A stretch of DNA of 64,000 bases. Origin: Telopea speciosissima. Lineage: Eukaryota; Streptophyta; Magnoliopsida; Proteales; Proteaceae. The notes under the pieces are model-generated. The model ran no database searches and was not told where the DNA came from. It was given only the letters and a program-made list of their open reading frames with translations. Where the stretch lies: assembly GCF_018873765.1 (NCBI RefSeq), contig NC_057919.1, positions 59,743,484 to 59,807,483 on the forward strand. The letters are read 5' to 3'. Both the position numbers and the translations under genes were made by a program. Positions 45,350-56,937 of this stretch are shown piece after piece (positions within the stretch are counted from its first letter, which is position 1; each line of letters starts with the position of its first letter).

Positions 45350-47278
45350 CCTCTTTTATTCTACCTCTTATTCCTATCTATCTCAAGTTCTTGACCATTT
45401 TGGATCCAAGTAATCTCAGTACCCACTCAGTGCTTTTCAAGGGAAGCTATACATAGGCCATTAATGCTATCGGCACCCCATCTCAATCGACCTACGTTGG
45501 GAACAACTTAGTCTCCCACCTTTCTCATGCAGGGTTAAAATACTCTTCCCTGTGAGTCGACCCATCACCCATTATGCAAACTTTTCTGAGCCTGATGGTT
45601 GTATCCATAACATTCAGATTAAATTTTAAATCCATGTTTTCTACTTCTGCTGTGGCCTTCTCACCCACAGCCTCTCTGACTGCCCTGGTAATGCCGCATC
45701 CTTTCGCAACCCCAAATCTGCTGAAGATCTCAAAGTTATAATGATGTTCCCGGACTACCCCGATGCCAAAATCATGGGTGTCACCACTAACTCACTTCCT
45801 TATTTTGAGCCTATAGACGATTCTACTGCTAGCAGTGCATCCCCCCCCACTCCCCATGCTGATGGAAAACCCTGGTTCAGTTATAACATCTACCACTGGC
45901 AGGCCACTCGCACCCCAGGAGATAATAAATTCATCAACTCATGACCACATGACCCACACGGATGATTGCCCCCACAGTGCATCATTGACTCATAATGAGG
46001 CTGAAGAAATATGCAACAAGTCCCTGACCCTCTTTGACCCACCCAAGGAAGAGACCAATCTACCCATGCTTGAAGAAGGAGAAATCTCTGCTTCACCGGA
46101 TCTCATAAACCTTGAAGGAATTTAGTCTGATGCCTTGTGTCATGAAATCCAACGATGCTTGGACCCACTGCCTAGTCTCACTTCATCCCCCCTCTTGTCA
46201 AACCCCAACCACATCCCCCACTAGGGACCCACCCTCTCTACCTTGGAGATTGATCTTTATGATACTACACAAAATTGGCAATTCCTTCGAAACCCAAACC
46301 TTGACCCCCCTGATTTCTTATTTATACCGACCCCACCCACCAACCCTACTCCCAACCCTATGCCCAACCCCAACACAATACCCACACCTCCTAATAATGT
46401 AAACATTTCTCTCCCACCACCCATCATACCACCCCAACCCAACCCTTCCTACAACCCTACCCCAATCTACCCACCACCACCCACTTCTATATATCCAACA
46501 CACCCCTACTACCCTCTGCCACCTATATATTTTGATCCATCCCCCAACCATCTCTCTTATCTCTCTTATTTATACCCACCACCACATCACTTCAACCTCA
46601 ACTTCTCTAACCCACCCCCAACACCCGTCTCTTGCACTGAACCCCAACCCAACCCAATTTCTAACACCAAACCCCTGAGGAAAAGGAAAACAACAAAACT
46701 GAGGGTCCCTTCTTGGGCCAAACAGATCAAAAACCTCCAGCGACTAAAAAAGTGGTGGGACTCTCTCCCCTTAAAAGACTTATATTGCATGGCAGAAAGC
46801 ACCAATCCTCTTGGGGCACATGGCCCAGATCTGGCACATCTTAACACTGCTGAGGGGGCAATCTGAATCTTCATCATCAAGGATAGGTAAAAGAAAGAGG
46901 AAAGAGCCATAGGTAGAAGACAAAAGAACCTCTGAACTTGACATCCTTCAGAAACTCTCAGCCAACCTTATCCACCATTCAAAAATCCCTGGAATCCTAC
47001 CTACTCAGTTGAAGAACCTGGTGAGTGAGCTGCGACTTGAAGTTGAGCACCATACATCTTCTCAAAAGAAGAACCATTCGCATTGGAGAAGATCTTGGAA
47101 CTAGCATCAACCGCAGGGAGCCAGACATAACTAAAGAGCCGATAACACATTGCCCTGACCACTAGTCTTGGTTTGATTTCTTATCTGTTTTCTTTATCCT
47201 TATGTTAGCATACTATTTCCATATTTTCAAGTACGCCAACAGATTTACTTGTTTTGATCCTTCTTTTTAGCTTAAAAA

Positions 47279-50200
47279 ATGTTAATACTTAGTTGGAATG
47301 TCAGAGGTCTGAAAAGGAAAATCACCAGACGCTCTCTAGGCTATCATGTTTTCAATTATAATCCTAGTATAATCCTTTTGTGCGAAACTAAAATGACAAC
47401 CCCAACCTTCAAGTCTCTACCTGGAGCTTGTAAATTCTATTCTACCCTTGCCTTTGATGAAGGATTGGGTTCGAGGGGGTTTAGCGGTGGACTTTGGGTG
47501 TTGGGGAAACCAAACCTGTCAACCCAAAGTGTTGAATGTTTCGACAGATTCATCTGCATCACCATCACTGATGCGCACCAATCCACAACCTGGTGCCTGG
47601 TATGCCTTTACTCACCACCAAGACCCTCTGAGAGGCTGACCTTTTGGGCTACACTACAATCCCGACTATCCTCTTTAACTATGCCTTTTCTCCTAATTGG
47701 GGACTTTAATGAACTTCTTGAACCTAAGAACAAATTTGGGGGCAGGGAGGTACCCGTGAACAGTGCCTCCTCTGATGTGTTGGCCCACCTTCTTAACTCC
47801 CTTGAGCTCGAGGAAATTTGCCCATCTGGTTCGTGGTTCACCTGGTCCAATAAATAAAAACCACCAAAGACCATCCTCGAACACCTGGATAGATACATTG
47901 CCTCCAATGATTGGCTCACAACTTACCCTAATGCTACTCTTGGTACCCTGCCCTCAACGGGCTTTGATCATAGACCCCTCACTCTTAATACTTCACCAGT
48001 ATGCAGGTCTTATAGGAAGCTATTCCATTACCAAGCCGCTTGGACCAAACACCCTGACTTCCTCCCTTTCTTCAATTCAAAATGGGACCCCAACTTGTAT
48101 GACAACCTACCTACCAAACTAACGGGGATGTCTTCGTTACTTAAACAATTGAATAACCAAATCTTCAACAGGATCCCGGCTCTTAAAAAATTCTCTTATC
48201 AATTCCATTTAATCCCTGGAATCGGCTATCCCTACTACTGAATCGATAACCCTGCTGGCTGAAGAAGAAGCTAAACTCAATACTTTACTTGAGGCCGAAG
48301 AAATTTTTTGGATGCAAAAATCGAGACTCTCCTATGTGGCTGATGGGGATCGAAATACCAAAATTTACCACTCTGCTGCTAAAGCAAACATCCGATCCAA
48401 TAACTCAATCTTCCTCCTAACGGACTCCGGTGAAAAAATAACTGATCCACCTTTACTAGCTTATAAATTTGCAGGCTATTTCCAACAAATCTATTCTTCC
48501 ATCAACCCACTTGACCTGGATTTTATCTCCTCCCTATTCAACCCCTGTATCTCCCAAACTCAGGCTCAATACCTTACCTCTACACCCTCTGAAGAGGAAA
48601 TCTGAACTGCTGTCTTTAGCATTGGGGCATTCAAATCCCCAGGGGCGGATGGATTCCCTGCCTACTTCTATCAATTCCACTGGGATACAATCAAGAATGA
48701 TGTGTTCAAATTGAATCATGACTTCTTTAAATCCCAATACCTCCCCCCAGGCATCAACCACACCCTCATTACCCTCATCCCAAAAAAACTTAATGCTTGC
48801 TCTGTGGAAGATTTTCGGCTTATCAGCCTTTGCAATGTCTCCTACAAGATCATCACCAAAATTCTAGCTCTCCGCCTAAAACTACTACTCGACTCCTTCA
48901 TCTCACCCCATCAATCTGCCTTCGTCAAAGGAAGACAAATTAGCAACAACATCATCATCGCCCATGAAATTTTCAATTACTTGAAAAAGAAAAAGAAAGG
49001 AGCCACAGGGTACATCACCCTAAAGCTAGACATGTCTAAGGCTTATGACAACTGAATGAGGTCTCGTCAGAGCGATCTTTATTTTCCTCGGGTTTCCAGA
49101 ACACTGGTGTGACCTCATTTGCAAACTGCTAAACTGCACCTTCTCATTCAAAATCCAGGGTAGTTGCTTCAATAATTTTGACCCTTCTAGGGGACTTTGA
49201 CAGGGATGCCCCCTAAGCCCTTATCTTTTTATCACGGTAATGGAATGCTTTTCCAGACTCATTCAGACCTACAGTGAGCTATATATGTTCAAAGGCATAA
49301 AAAATGCCAAAGGTGCACCTAAGATCACGCACCTATTCTTTGCTGATGATACTCTATTATTCTGTTGATCCACTCCTGAAGATATCTCCACCCTCCAATC
49401 CATCATTGCACTGTTTGAGGACCTATCTGGCCAACAAATCAACTTGGTTAAGAGTAGCGTGTACTTTAGTAGTAACATCCCTAGGACCCAAAGGACAGCC
49501 ATCAAAAACTAGCTGGGGATCAGGGACATGGATTTAAATGCAAAATACTTGGGAACACCACTACTCCCAACGAACTCCAAAACCTCGAGTCTCCAGTACA
49601 TAGTCTCTAGGGTGCGCTCTAAACTCACTTGCTGGCGTAGCCATCTACTCTCACAGGCAGGCAAAACCATTCTCATCAAATTAGTTCTCAACTCCATCCC
49701 ATCCTTTATGATGTCTTGCTTCCCCTTCCCTTACACAATCTGTAACCAATTGGACTCAATAAATGCAAAATTTTGGAAAGGAAAAAGTTTGGAACATAAA
49801 AACTTATCCTTGATTTCTTGGAGATCCATTTGCTCACCTAAACAATCGGGTGGGCTAGGCCTCCATCCATCCAAAATTCACAACAAAGCCCTGTTGATGA
49901 AACTGGGGTGGAAACTCATGACTGAATCCGAACCACTTTGGGTTCAAACCCTGAAAGCAAAATATTTTCCAAACAATTCTCTCTTGGATTGCCATACCAG
50001 AACAAAGAAAAATGCATCTTGGGTATGGAAGGGCATCTGTTCCATTTTAAATGACCTGCGCCAATTTTGCTGTTGGAAGATTGGTGATGGAAAGCACACC
50101 CCTATATGGGGATCCCCTTGGATCTCAACACTACCAAACCATTACATCCCTGACTCTATCACCCCTCATCCATCTTACAATAAAGTAGCTGATCTCATCA

Positions 50201-50597
50201 TTAACCAAACTTGGAACTAACCACTTATCTCCACAATTTTCCCGACACCCATTGCACAAGCTATCACCAACATCCCCCTACCCATCTAACCACACCCAAA
50301 TTTCCTCATTACTACTCATAATAAATCTGGCAAATTCACCTTGAAATTGACAGCTCAATTCCTCAATCACCAAAACACTACTGAGCCCGACATCTGGAAA
50401 ACAATTTGGAATCTCAAAACACACCCCAAATTCAAACTCTTTGCGTGGCGTGTCATTAAAAAAGGAATCCCAACAAAAATGAGAATCCAAAAGTTTTATA
50501 ACTCTGATTCTCTTTGTCCACTCTGTAAACTTACCGATGAAACAAATTGGCACCTGCTTTTCTCTTGTGATTTTTCAAAACAAGTTTGGGCGGCTGG
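47279..50597 (+). pseudogene. LINE 2 ORF2: endonuclease and RT, truncated
   Basis: Start MLILSWNVRGLKRK. The endonuclease has IILLCETKM, FLLIGDFNELLEP and SWFTWSNK, then CRSYRKLFHYQAAW after a TAA at 47855. The RT has KSPGADGFPAYFYQ, LITLIPKKLNACSVEDFRLI, LLDSFISPHQSAFVKGRQI and the catalytic FADDTLLFC. The downstream part has KYLGTPLLPT, LLSQAGKTILIK and a zinc-binding LCPLCKLTDETNWHLLFSC. Stops include TGA at 48603, about 49198 and about 49366, and TAG at about 49510; there are also shifts near 48240 and 49050. The C-terminal end and any RNase H are cut off at the junction with NBS-LRR copy C. Confidence 0.88.
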
Positions 50598-52123
50598 ATC
50601 TATTAGAGATACCCATGTTGCATCTACCCACTCATAAGCCTGTGGTGCCTTTTTAACTGATCCACCAGTTCTTATCACGATCTTGCTGAGGTTACTACCA
50701 TCAGAGTACTCTAAAGAAGGAATCCAAAGTGCAAGTTCTTGCATCATATCATGCATCCTTACCCGATCTTCTTCCTCTCCATCTTCCAACATGCAAGCAA
50801 TTTTCAAACCTCCTAGCAGAGCCTCACCTTTATTCCTAGCATCTGTTGGACTACCCAATCTATCTTCTAATCCCTCTCTAAAGCAATAATTTAATATCTC
50901 ATATTCACTTATGACATGGTCTTCGAGGAAGCAAGCACAATAAAGAAATAGACTCTTAAGCATATTATTCTCCAATATATCAAAACTGACCTTTAAAGGA
51001 ACCAACACTTCTTTTATCATACCTTCATTTCCCTTACAACATTAGCCCACTCCCTGACTCCATGTCGATTCACCATTGCGTGAGCAACAGTGACGATTGC
51101 AAGAGGAAGACCGTCACACCTTTCAACAATTTGTTCAGCAAGACGCTTTAGATCATCAACAGCAACATGTTCACCAGCTTTCTTAACGAAAAGCATCCAC
51201 GACTCCTCATCAGTTAATGGCTTCACTTTTATTTTTTCATTTGCACCCATATCAGTGCAAGTATCTTGGTTTTGACAGATTACAAGAATCTTGCTCCCTT
51301 TATCGTTTGGAAGTTGAGGGATTCCGGCATTCTCGAGTTTTAATTTGCACCACACATCATCCAAAATTAGAAGAAATTTCTTCTTACTTAGGGCTTTGCA
51401 CAAAGCATTAGAATCGCTATTATCTGGTAATCCAAGACTCTTACCAATACTAGTTTGGATACTTGGTATGTTGGGAGTGGCAGATACTCTAATCATTATC
51501 ACGATCTCAAAACAAGAATTTTTTTTGAAGTGATTATTTAATTGTTTGACCAGAGTGGTTTTACCCACTCCCCCCATACCGTATACTCCAATGATACCAA
51601 TGTGAGGATCAAGTATGCAATCAAGCATCTCCCGCAACGTGCATTGAGTTGATGGATGGTTCTCGATTATTGCCTCGGTTTGCATATCTATCACAGACTT
51701 TGGAGAAGGTGCCCTTGCGACATCAAATTTTTTGTTTTCCAACCGACCAAGAACTTTTTTCTTAAGATCTACAGACTTCTTGCTCAACTTGTAGAGTGAC
51801 CAGCAATTTACACACCAACCCGCTGCACACTTCCATTGATCATACTTCTCTTCTATATCACAGGCTTCCTCTTCGATTTTTCAAACGGCGTCGAACCAAT
51901 CCTTTGCTACTTCATCCTCAGCTTGTCCAACGTTTTCTGCTGCTTTTAACATGTGTAGATTACTTTTCTTTGTTGCCGTAAAACGTTCAACCTTGATTCG
52001 CAGGTGCTTGACATTGTTAGAGGAGCTAATCAAGTACTTTATTTGTTGAACAAGAGGACTAATCAAATAAATTTCAATAATATTTGCAAAGTTCCCAACA
52101 ATGAAACTCACGATAGGATAGGA
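50598..52123 (-). pseudogene. CC-NBS-LRR copy C, 5' half only
   Basis: Paralog of copy B, about 95% alike by eye. It keeps the coiled coil (NIIEIYLISPLVQQIKYLIS), P-loop GVYGMGGVGKTTL, KKFLLILDDVW, GLPLAIVTVAHAM and RMHDMMQELALWI, but stops at DATWVSLID, so the LRR part is gone. Other damage: the ATG matching 36358 reads GTG; a TGA lies in the coiled coil (FDAV*KIEEE, near 51885); 22 bp are missing near 51023 between two ATACC strings, which ends the frame after VREMKV. The N-terminal frame is intact where copy B is shifted. A Copia element sits directly upstream (52124). Confidence 0.88.
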
Positions 52124-52592
52124 TATTAGAAAAACATTGGGTTTTGTCAAACCCGAATCCATCCCCATTCAAAGATCTAGAACACGATTGAATAAAAGAA
52201 CAGGGAAATAAGGCGTACTTGGCACCCACGTATGTTGGCGAAGAACATATAAGAATACGCCGAAGAAAAATGGCGATCCGTTGAATAACAGTTGCGAATC
52301 CTTGAATGATCTTGGATAACCACGGTGGGGATCTTCCACAGTCTCCTGGACTCTCCCACAGAGTTCCCTTTCTTGTGGAGAAAAGAGAATAGTAACTGCA
52401 GGGACCCCTCATCATTAGTATTTATAATACTCCCCAAGTCCTAATCCACTTCCACAAATGGGTCAGGCCGGTCCTGTCCATCTCAATAAAATAGTAGCAA
52501 GCCACGTCAGCCCTTGTATTTCTTGATCCCCATCAATGATCGACCCGATAATTAATTAAGCCCACATGTCGTATTTGAAAAATACCTAACAA
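52124..52592 (-). repeat. 3' LTR of Copia element 2
   Basis: A 469-bp LTR, matching 55778-56932 except for the MITE in the latter. It ends at AATACCTAACA on the plus strand and is followed by the complement of the polypurine tract (ATCTCCCACTTGGG), identical in form to that of Copia element 1. Confidence 0.9.
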
Positions 52593-53255
52593 TCTCCCAC
52601 TTGGGCTAGATTAATTATAAAGTCATCATTATCAGATGTAGCCATGGAATCTCAATACAACTATAATGCTACTAAACCTTGATCCAGTTAGAAAATATAT
52701 CAATGTCGAGCAACAACAGAAAATACACCTCAACATACGGCATATCACTTTCTGTCAGCTACAAACAAAGATTTACTTACTAACATGAACCGCCTTGCGA
52801 TAATTTTGTACAATCAATGTCGTACACGTCTGTGATCACATAAATATTGTCATCATTCTTTGTGGGTCCTCGAACATATCATGAGCATCGTACGACTCAT
52901 AGATTATCTTTGAACATCGTCATATTCGTAGGTAATCGAACGACTTGGCTTATCACTAATCGAACATTCATGGCTAGAAATAGCTGAACGACTTGGCTCA
53001 TCGCCAATCGAACATCCTTAGACCAAAATGACCTTCAACACATCAAACAACATATCCATGCATGCAAGTGCTATTCATCACATAAAGCAGAAGCATTATA
53101 ATTAAAACGAAACATATATCCTTCAAGCTCTCTCACTCAACAAGCATATCAAATAAAATAATGTGAATCTCCCACTAATAAAGTAGAACAAACAAATCAA
53201 CAAAAGTCTGAAAACAAATATTCAAATTAAAAGTGCTTGCATAAAATATTTTACT

Positions 53256-54116
53256 TCAACTAAAATTTATTCCCCTTTTTTTGCCATCTTCTGCATCATT
53301 ATTCTTTTCCAGCCAGGCCTTCCGTGCATTACAGTCTCTTTTCATGTGTCCCTTCTGATCACATTGGTAGCATGAAATTTCACCAACACTCCTTTCTTTA
53401 TTGTATGGATGATACTTACCTTTCTTGAAAAATTTTGGATTCCCTTTCTTTGTTCCACTTCCAGACGCTCCTTTGTTCTCAGTCAGGTTCGCACTCTCAA
53501 GATTCTTCTTCTTCATGTTCCCTTCTTCTTATGCACAGATAGGTATCAGTTCTTTCATGGTCCATTTGTCCTTTTGCGCAGCGTTTGTAGATTTTATATT
53601 CGCATACGCATTTGGGAGAGATTTAAGTGCAAGGTGCATCAAAAGTTCTTCTTCTATGGGCATCCCAAGATCCTTCAACTTGTTTGCGGTGGAAGCCATC
53701 TTCAGTAAATGTTCTCTGACACTATCATTACCATCGAATACAGCCGACGTAATCTGATTCATCAGATCCCCTTTCTCAGCCTTCTGATGCACCTCAAAAA
53801 CAGCCTTTATCTCATTCAGAAACTTTGTGGCAGTACTTTTCATTTCAACACTTTCACGCAGCAACTCAGGAATGGGTTTCTTCATTACTAGAATGCACTT
53901 CCAATTAGCTGTCACCCACTTTTCCATCTTAGTTTTCTCAGCATTAGTACTCGCATATGTCAGATCCACAGGTTTTGATTCTCGAAGAGCCACATCAAGC
54001 TCAAGCAGTCCCAGATTAATTTCTAGGTCCTCTACCCACCTTTTGTAATTGTTCCCAGAAAGAACAGGAATAGAAGCCAAAAGTATGGGAGAAAATTCAT
54101 TCATGTAAATAAACAA
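53256..54116 (-). pseudogene. Copia 2 gag (UBN2-type, CCHC knuckle)
   Basis: The gag region begins near 54116 and contains LSGNNYKRWVEDLEINLGLL and the UBN2-type stretch EHLLKMASTANKLKDLGMPI with MHLALKSLPNAY. It ends with a basic segment and the zinc knuckle CYQCDQKGHMKRDC. This is the capsid protein of Copia elements. It is a fossil with about one or two breaks; no protease, integrase or RT follows before the LTR. Confidence 0.8.
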
Positions 54117-55763
54117 AGGATATATATATGCATTCCAAGCACAACATGATTATATTAAACCAGTTAGCAAATGCAAACAATTCAAACAAACTACTAGCAA
54201 ACACAAACAATGATCATCATCACATTACATTTTTGCCCCCTCAGGTTAAATGCACACGTCTTTATCACACCGCAAGTACCGCGAGATAGCAACAACTTTC
54301 AGAAATTTCCTTCCACCTTTGGGTGATAGAAAAACCCCTAGGTTATGTACTTCAATTTCATAATAATTTATTGCACTGCAAATACCGTGAGATGTCGATG
54401 ACTTTCAAAAATGTTCCTCCACCTTTGGGTGATAAGAAAACCCCTAGGCCACGCTTCCCAAATTCTTTGAGTATACTATCTTTGGATGGACACACTATCT
54501 TTCCGTGAAAAGATCAATAGTTTTCAGAAATCCTAGCACCTTTGGGCATCTGGAACCCTTATACCACTATCCCTTCCAATCTATGTGCACATCACCTCAT
54601 CAATCTTTGGCAACACCGCCTTTGGACTACTGTTACCTATTCCGCTGCCTTGACAGAACCATAAAAGGATTCAATGGACCACTTTGGTGGATCACCATTT
54701 TACCCTCTCATAATTCCTCAACCTGATATGCAGCAATATAAGTGGAAGTAAACACATTAAATGTCCATAATGTGTTGTGATATGCACATTCATCGTCCAA
54801 GTGGCAGTGGTCAATTCAAAATAGTCCAAATATGCTCAATGTTACATAATCATCCAAAACAGGTCCCTGAAAGTATCAAACGCGCTAAAACCAGGTACCA
54901 ACAGGTTGGTCTTGAAAATAAGAATAAGACAAGACCAACCGGAGCCCAAACCGATGCTCCACGCCCATTATACCATGCATTCAAGACTATTAAAAAACAA
55001 AAAAACCACCAAAATCATGATCTTTGTTTACTCAAGATATGCCAAATTGCATATCAAAACAAAGAGCACAAAAAAATAGACACACCAGAAAAAACCGCTC
55101 CTCAAAATTCATCCAAATGAACCCACACGGGCCATTTGAAGTTTTCTGGTCATTTTCCCCTTTTTTTTTTAAGAGAAGAATCGAACCGGTTTATACCGAA
55201 TTGAAGCAAACGAACCAAACCAAATCGATCCGGTTCACCCAAACCCATCGGTCCACCCAATTGGGTCCCCGAGTAAAAAATTCCGGGTAAAAAAAACGAG
55301 TCAAAATTCAGGTCTCGAGTCGGGTCACCGTTGCCTGGGTCAAAGAATCTTTGACTGAGCCTGGGTCACCTTTGACCCGGGTCGGGTCCAGCTTTGACCG
55401 GGTCAAATGTGACCTGCAAGAAAATCCGTTGACATCATCGTGATGTCAGCCCTATGATGTCATGATGACATCATTGTCGCTAACAAATATTTTTTTATTA
55501 AACATCGCCGACGAGTGGATCTCACTCGCCGCTTCGGCCGACGCTTCCGACCACCGGTGATGATGATCCACACATCGCCGCGATCGCCTCAACGAGCTAT
55601 GCATCCATATAAAAATTTTAATTTTTCTCCGGTAGAAAAAATCGACAACAGCTAAAAACGTACGATTCCGCCAAATATCCGATCAAAAATCTGTTTTTCG
55701 CCGTTGAAAAATCGATTCATGTTGTTAAACAAGCAATCAATCGATTCTAGGTCTGTATGGATG

Positions 55764-55775
55764 GCTCTGATACCA
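55764..55775 (-). other. Copia 2 primer-binding site
   Basis: On the minus strand this reads TGGTATCAGAGC, complementary to initiator Met tRNA, two bases from the 5' LTR that starts at 55778. Confidence 0.9.
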
Positions 55776-55777
55776 CT

Positions 55778-56932
55778 TGTTAGAAAAACATTGGATTTTG
55801 TTAAACCCGAATCCATTCCCATACAAAGATCTAGAACACGATTGAATAAAAGAATAGTGAAGTAACGTTTATCTGGCACCCACGTATAAGGGTGCCAAAC
55901 GGTTCGGTTTCGGGTATTTGGTTCGGTTCCATGACTTGAGGGTGTGACCCAAAACCGAACCAAAAACCGAGTCGATTCTGGGACCACCAACCGAATCCGA
56001 ACCTGCTCGGTTCGGTTCGGTTACGGTTCTAATTCAGTTTTCAAATACAATTCCAGTTCGGGTCTAATTCAGTTTCGGGTTACGGTTCTAATTCGGTTGC
56101 ACACTTGAAGAATTGACATTAAAGAATTGAAAAGGGAAATAGAGAAAACCTAAAAAGTGGAATATGAAAAGTCATTAGGTTAGATGGTTACAAAAAATAC
56201 AAAGAAAATTCATAGAGGTTTTTATTTTCCCCTATGAAGAGTGGCATATAAATTTCATTCCGTTGGATAGTTACCAAAAAAAAACAATGAAAACATAGGA
56301 ACGTGGAATATTTAAAGTCATTTGGTTAGATATGGTTACCAAAAAAATTAAAAGATATATGGCTTTGGATTAAGTGGTTTATTCGGTTTGGTTTCGGTTC
56401 AGATTGACGGGTCTTGGCATGAAATCGAAACCGAATCGAATTAGAAAACCATATACCAGAATCGAAACCAAACCAAATTAATTCGGTTTTGCTCGGTTCG
56501 GTTAATTCGGCTCGGTTTTGGGTTCGATTTTCGGTTTCAGTTTGGTTTTGACACCCTTACCCACGTATGTTGACAAAGAATATATAAGAATATGCCGAAG
56601 AACAATGATGATCCATCGAATAATAGTTGCGAATCCTCGAATGATCTTGGATAACCGCGATGGGGATCTTCCACAGTCTCCTAGACTCTCCCACAGAGTT
56701 CCCTTTCTTGTGGAGAAAAGAGAAAAGAGAATAGTAACTGCTGGAACCCCTCATCATTAGTATTTATAATACTCCCCAAACCCTAACCCATTTCCACAAT
56801 AGGCCAGGCCGGTCCGGTCCATCTGAATAAAATAGTAGCAAGCCACGTTAGCCCTTGTATTTCTTGATCCCCATCAATGATCGACCCGATAATTAATTAA
56901 GCCCATATGTCGTATTTGGAAAATACCTAACA
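55778..56932 (-). repeat. 5' LTR of Copia element 2, holding a MITE
   Basis: Apart from the 673-bp MITE and its 8-bp duplication, about 474 bp match 52124-52592. It ends CCTAACA and is followed by the target duplication TAGGA. Confidence 0.9.
55887..56559. mobile_element. hAT-like MITE, 673 bp, within the Copia 2 LTR
   Basis: The ends are TAAGGGTGCCAAAC and, at the other end, GTTTTGACACCCTTA. The 8-bp duplication CCCACGTA is perfect (55879-55886 and 56560-56567). The partner LTR (about 52223-52230) has one CCCACGTA and no insert, giving an exact empty site. The interior is rich in GGTTCGGTT repeats at both ends and has no coding frame. The 8-bp duplication and TAGGGTG-type ends point to hAT. 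Confidence 0.88.
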
Positions 56933-56937
56933 TAGGA

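Larger units (their letters stand above)
39343..45393 (-). mobile_element. L1-type LINE 1, nearly full length, inserted in LINE 2
   Basis: The element is 6,051 bp and reads leftward, ending in a poly(A) tail seen as a T run at 39343-39360. It is flanked by a 17-bp target duplication with one mismatch, ACCACTTTGGATCCAAG (39326-39342) and ACCATTTTGGATCCAAG (45394-45410). It has a 5' leader of about 45 bp, ORF1 (45349-43700) and ORF2 (43619-39501) with endonuclease, RT and RNase H. Target-primed insertion is clear. It is disabled by stops in both frames and two frameshifts in ORF2. Confidence 0.93.
39032..46866 (+). pseudogene. LINE 2 ORF1 remnants (DUF4283, CCHC, Pro-rich tail)
   Basis: Pieces lie on both sides of LINE 1. 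Before it, LALTNGTFEVSFA and WWFNNFLLHIYLKNPSND fit the DUF4283 domain of plant LINE ORF1 proteins. After it, ISVPTQCFSREAIH continues the domain, and CCGLLTHSLSDC at about 45.65 kb is a zinc-knuckle motif. The C-terminal part (46243-46866) is open for 207 codons and very rich in Pro, Asn and Tyr, with a basic end (LRKRKTTKLRVPSW). Earlier parts, from about 37922, are also split by a solo LTR. ORF1 proteins of L1 elements bind the RNA. Confidence 0.7.
37922..50597 (+). mobile_element. L1-type LINE 2, interrupted and 3'-truncated
   Basis: A plus-strand LINE starts at about 37922 and ends abruptly at 50597, where NBS-LRR copy C begins. Two elements interrupt it: a Gypsy solo LTR (38318-39026) and LINE 1 (39343-45393). 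Without them it is about 5.9 kb. It has an ORF1 with DUF4283-like and CCHC parts and an ORF2 with endonuclease, RT and a zinc-binding RT tail. The RNase H end and poly(A) are missing because of the junction. It is full of stops and some frameshifts. Confidence 0.85.
52124..56932 (-). mobile_element. Ty1/Copia element 2, gag-only (fossil)
   Basis: The LTRs are 52124-52592 and 55778-56932; the latter holds a hAT-like MITE. The target duplication is TAGGA (52119-52123 and 56933-56937), and copy B shows the empty site. The primer-binding site is at 55764-55775 and the polypurine tract adjoins 52592, so it reads leftward. The interior of about 3.2 kb has a gag region and a leader but no pol, so it is a non-autonomous derivative. 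It is related to Copia element 1 by its leader and polypurine tract. The gag has about one or two breaks. LTRs differ by roughly 7-8% by hand count. Confidence 0.9.

Noticed and set aside
46257-46551. Gly/Trp-rich frames on the minus strand
   Set aside because: They are the reverse of the Pro-rich tail of LINE 2 ORF1.
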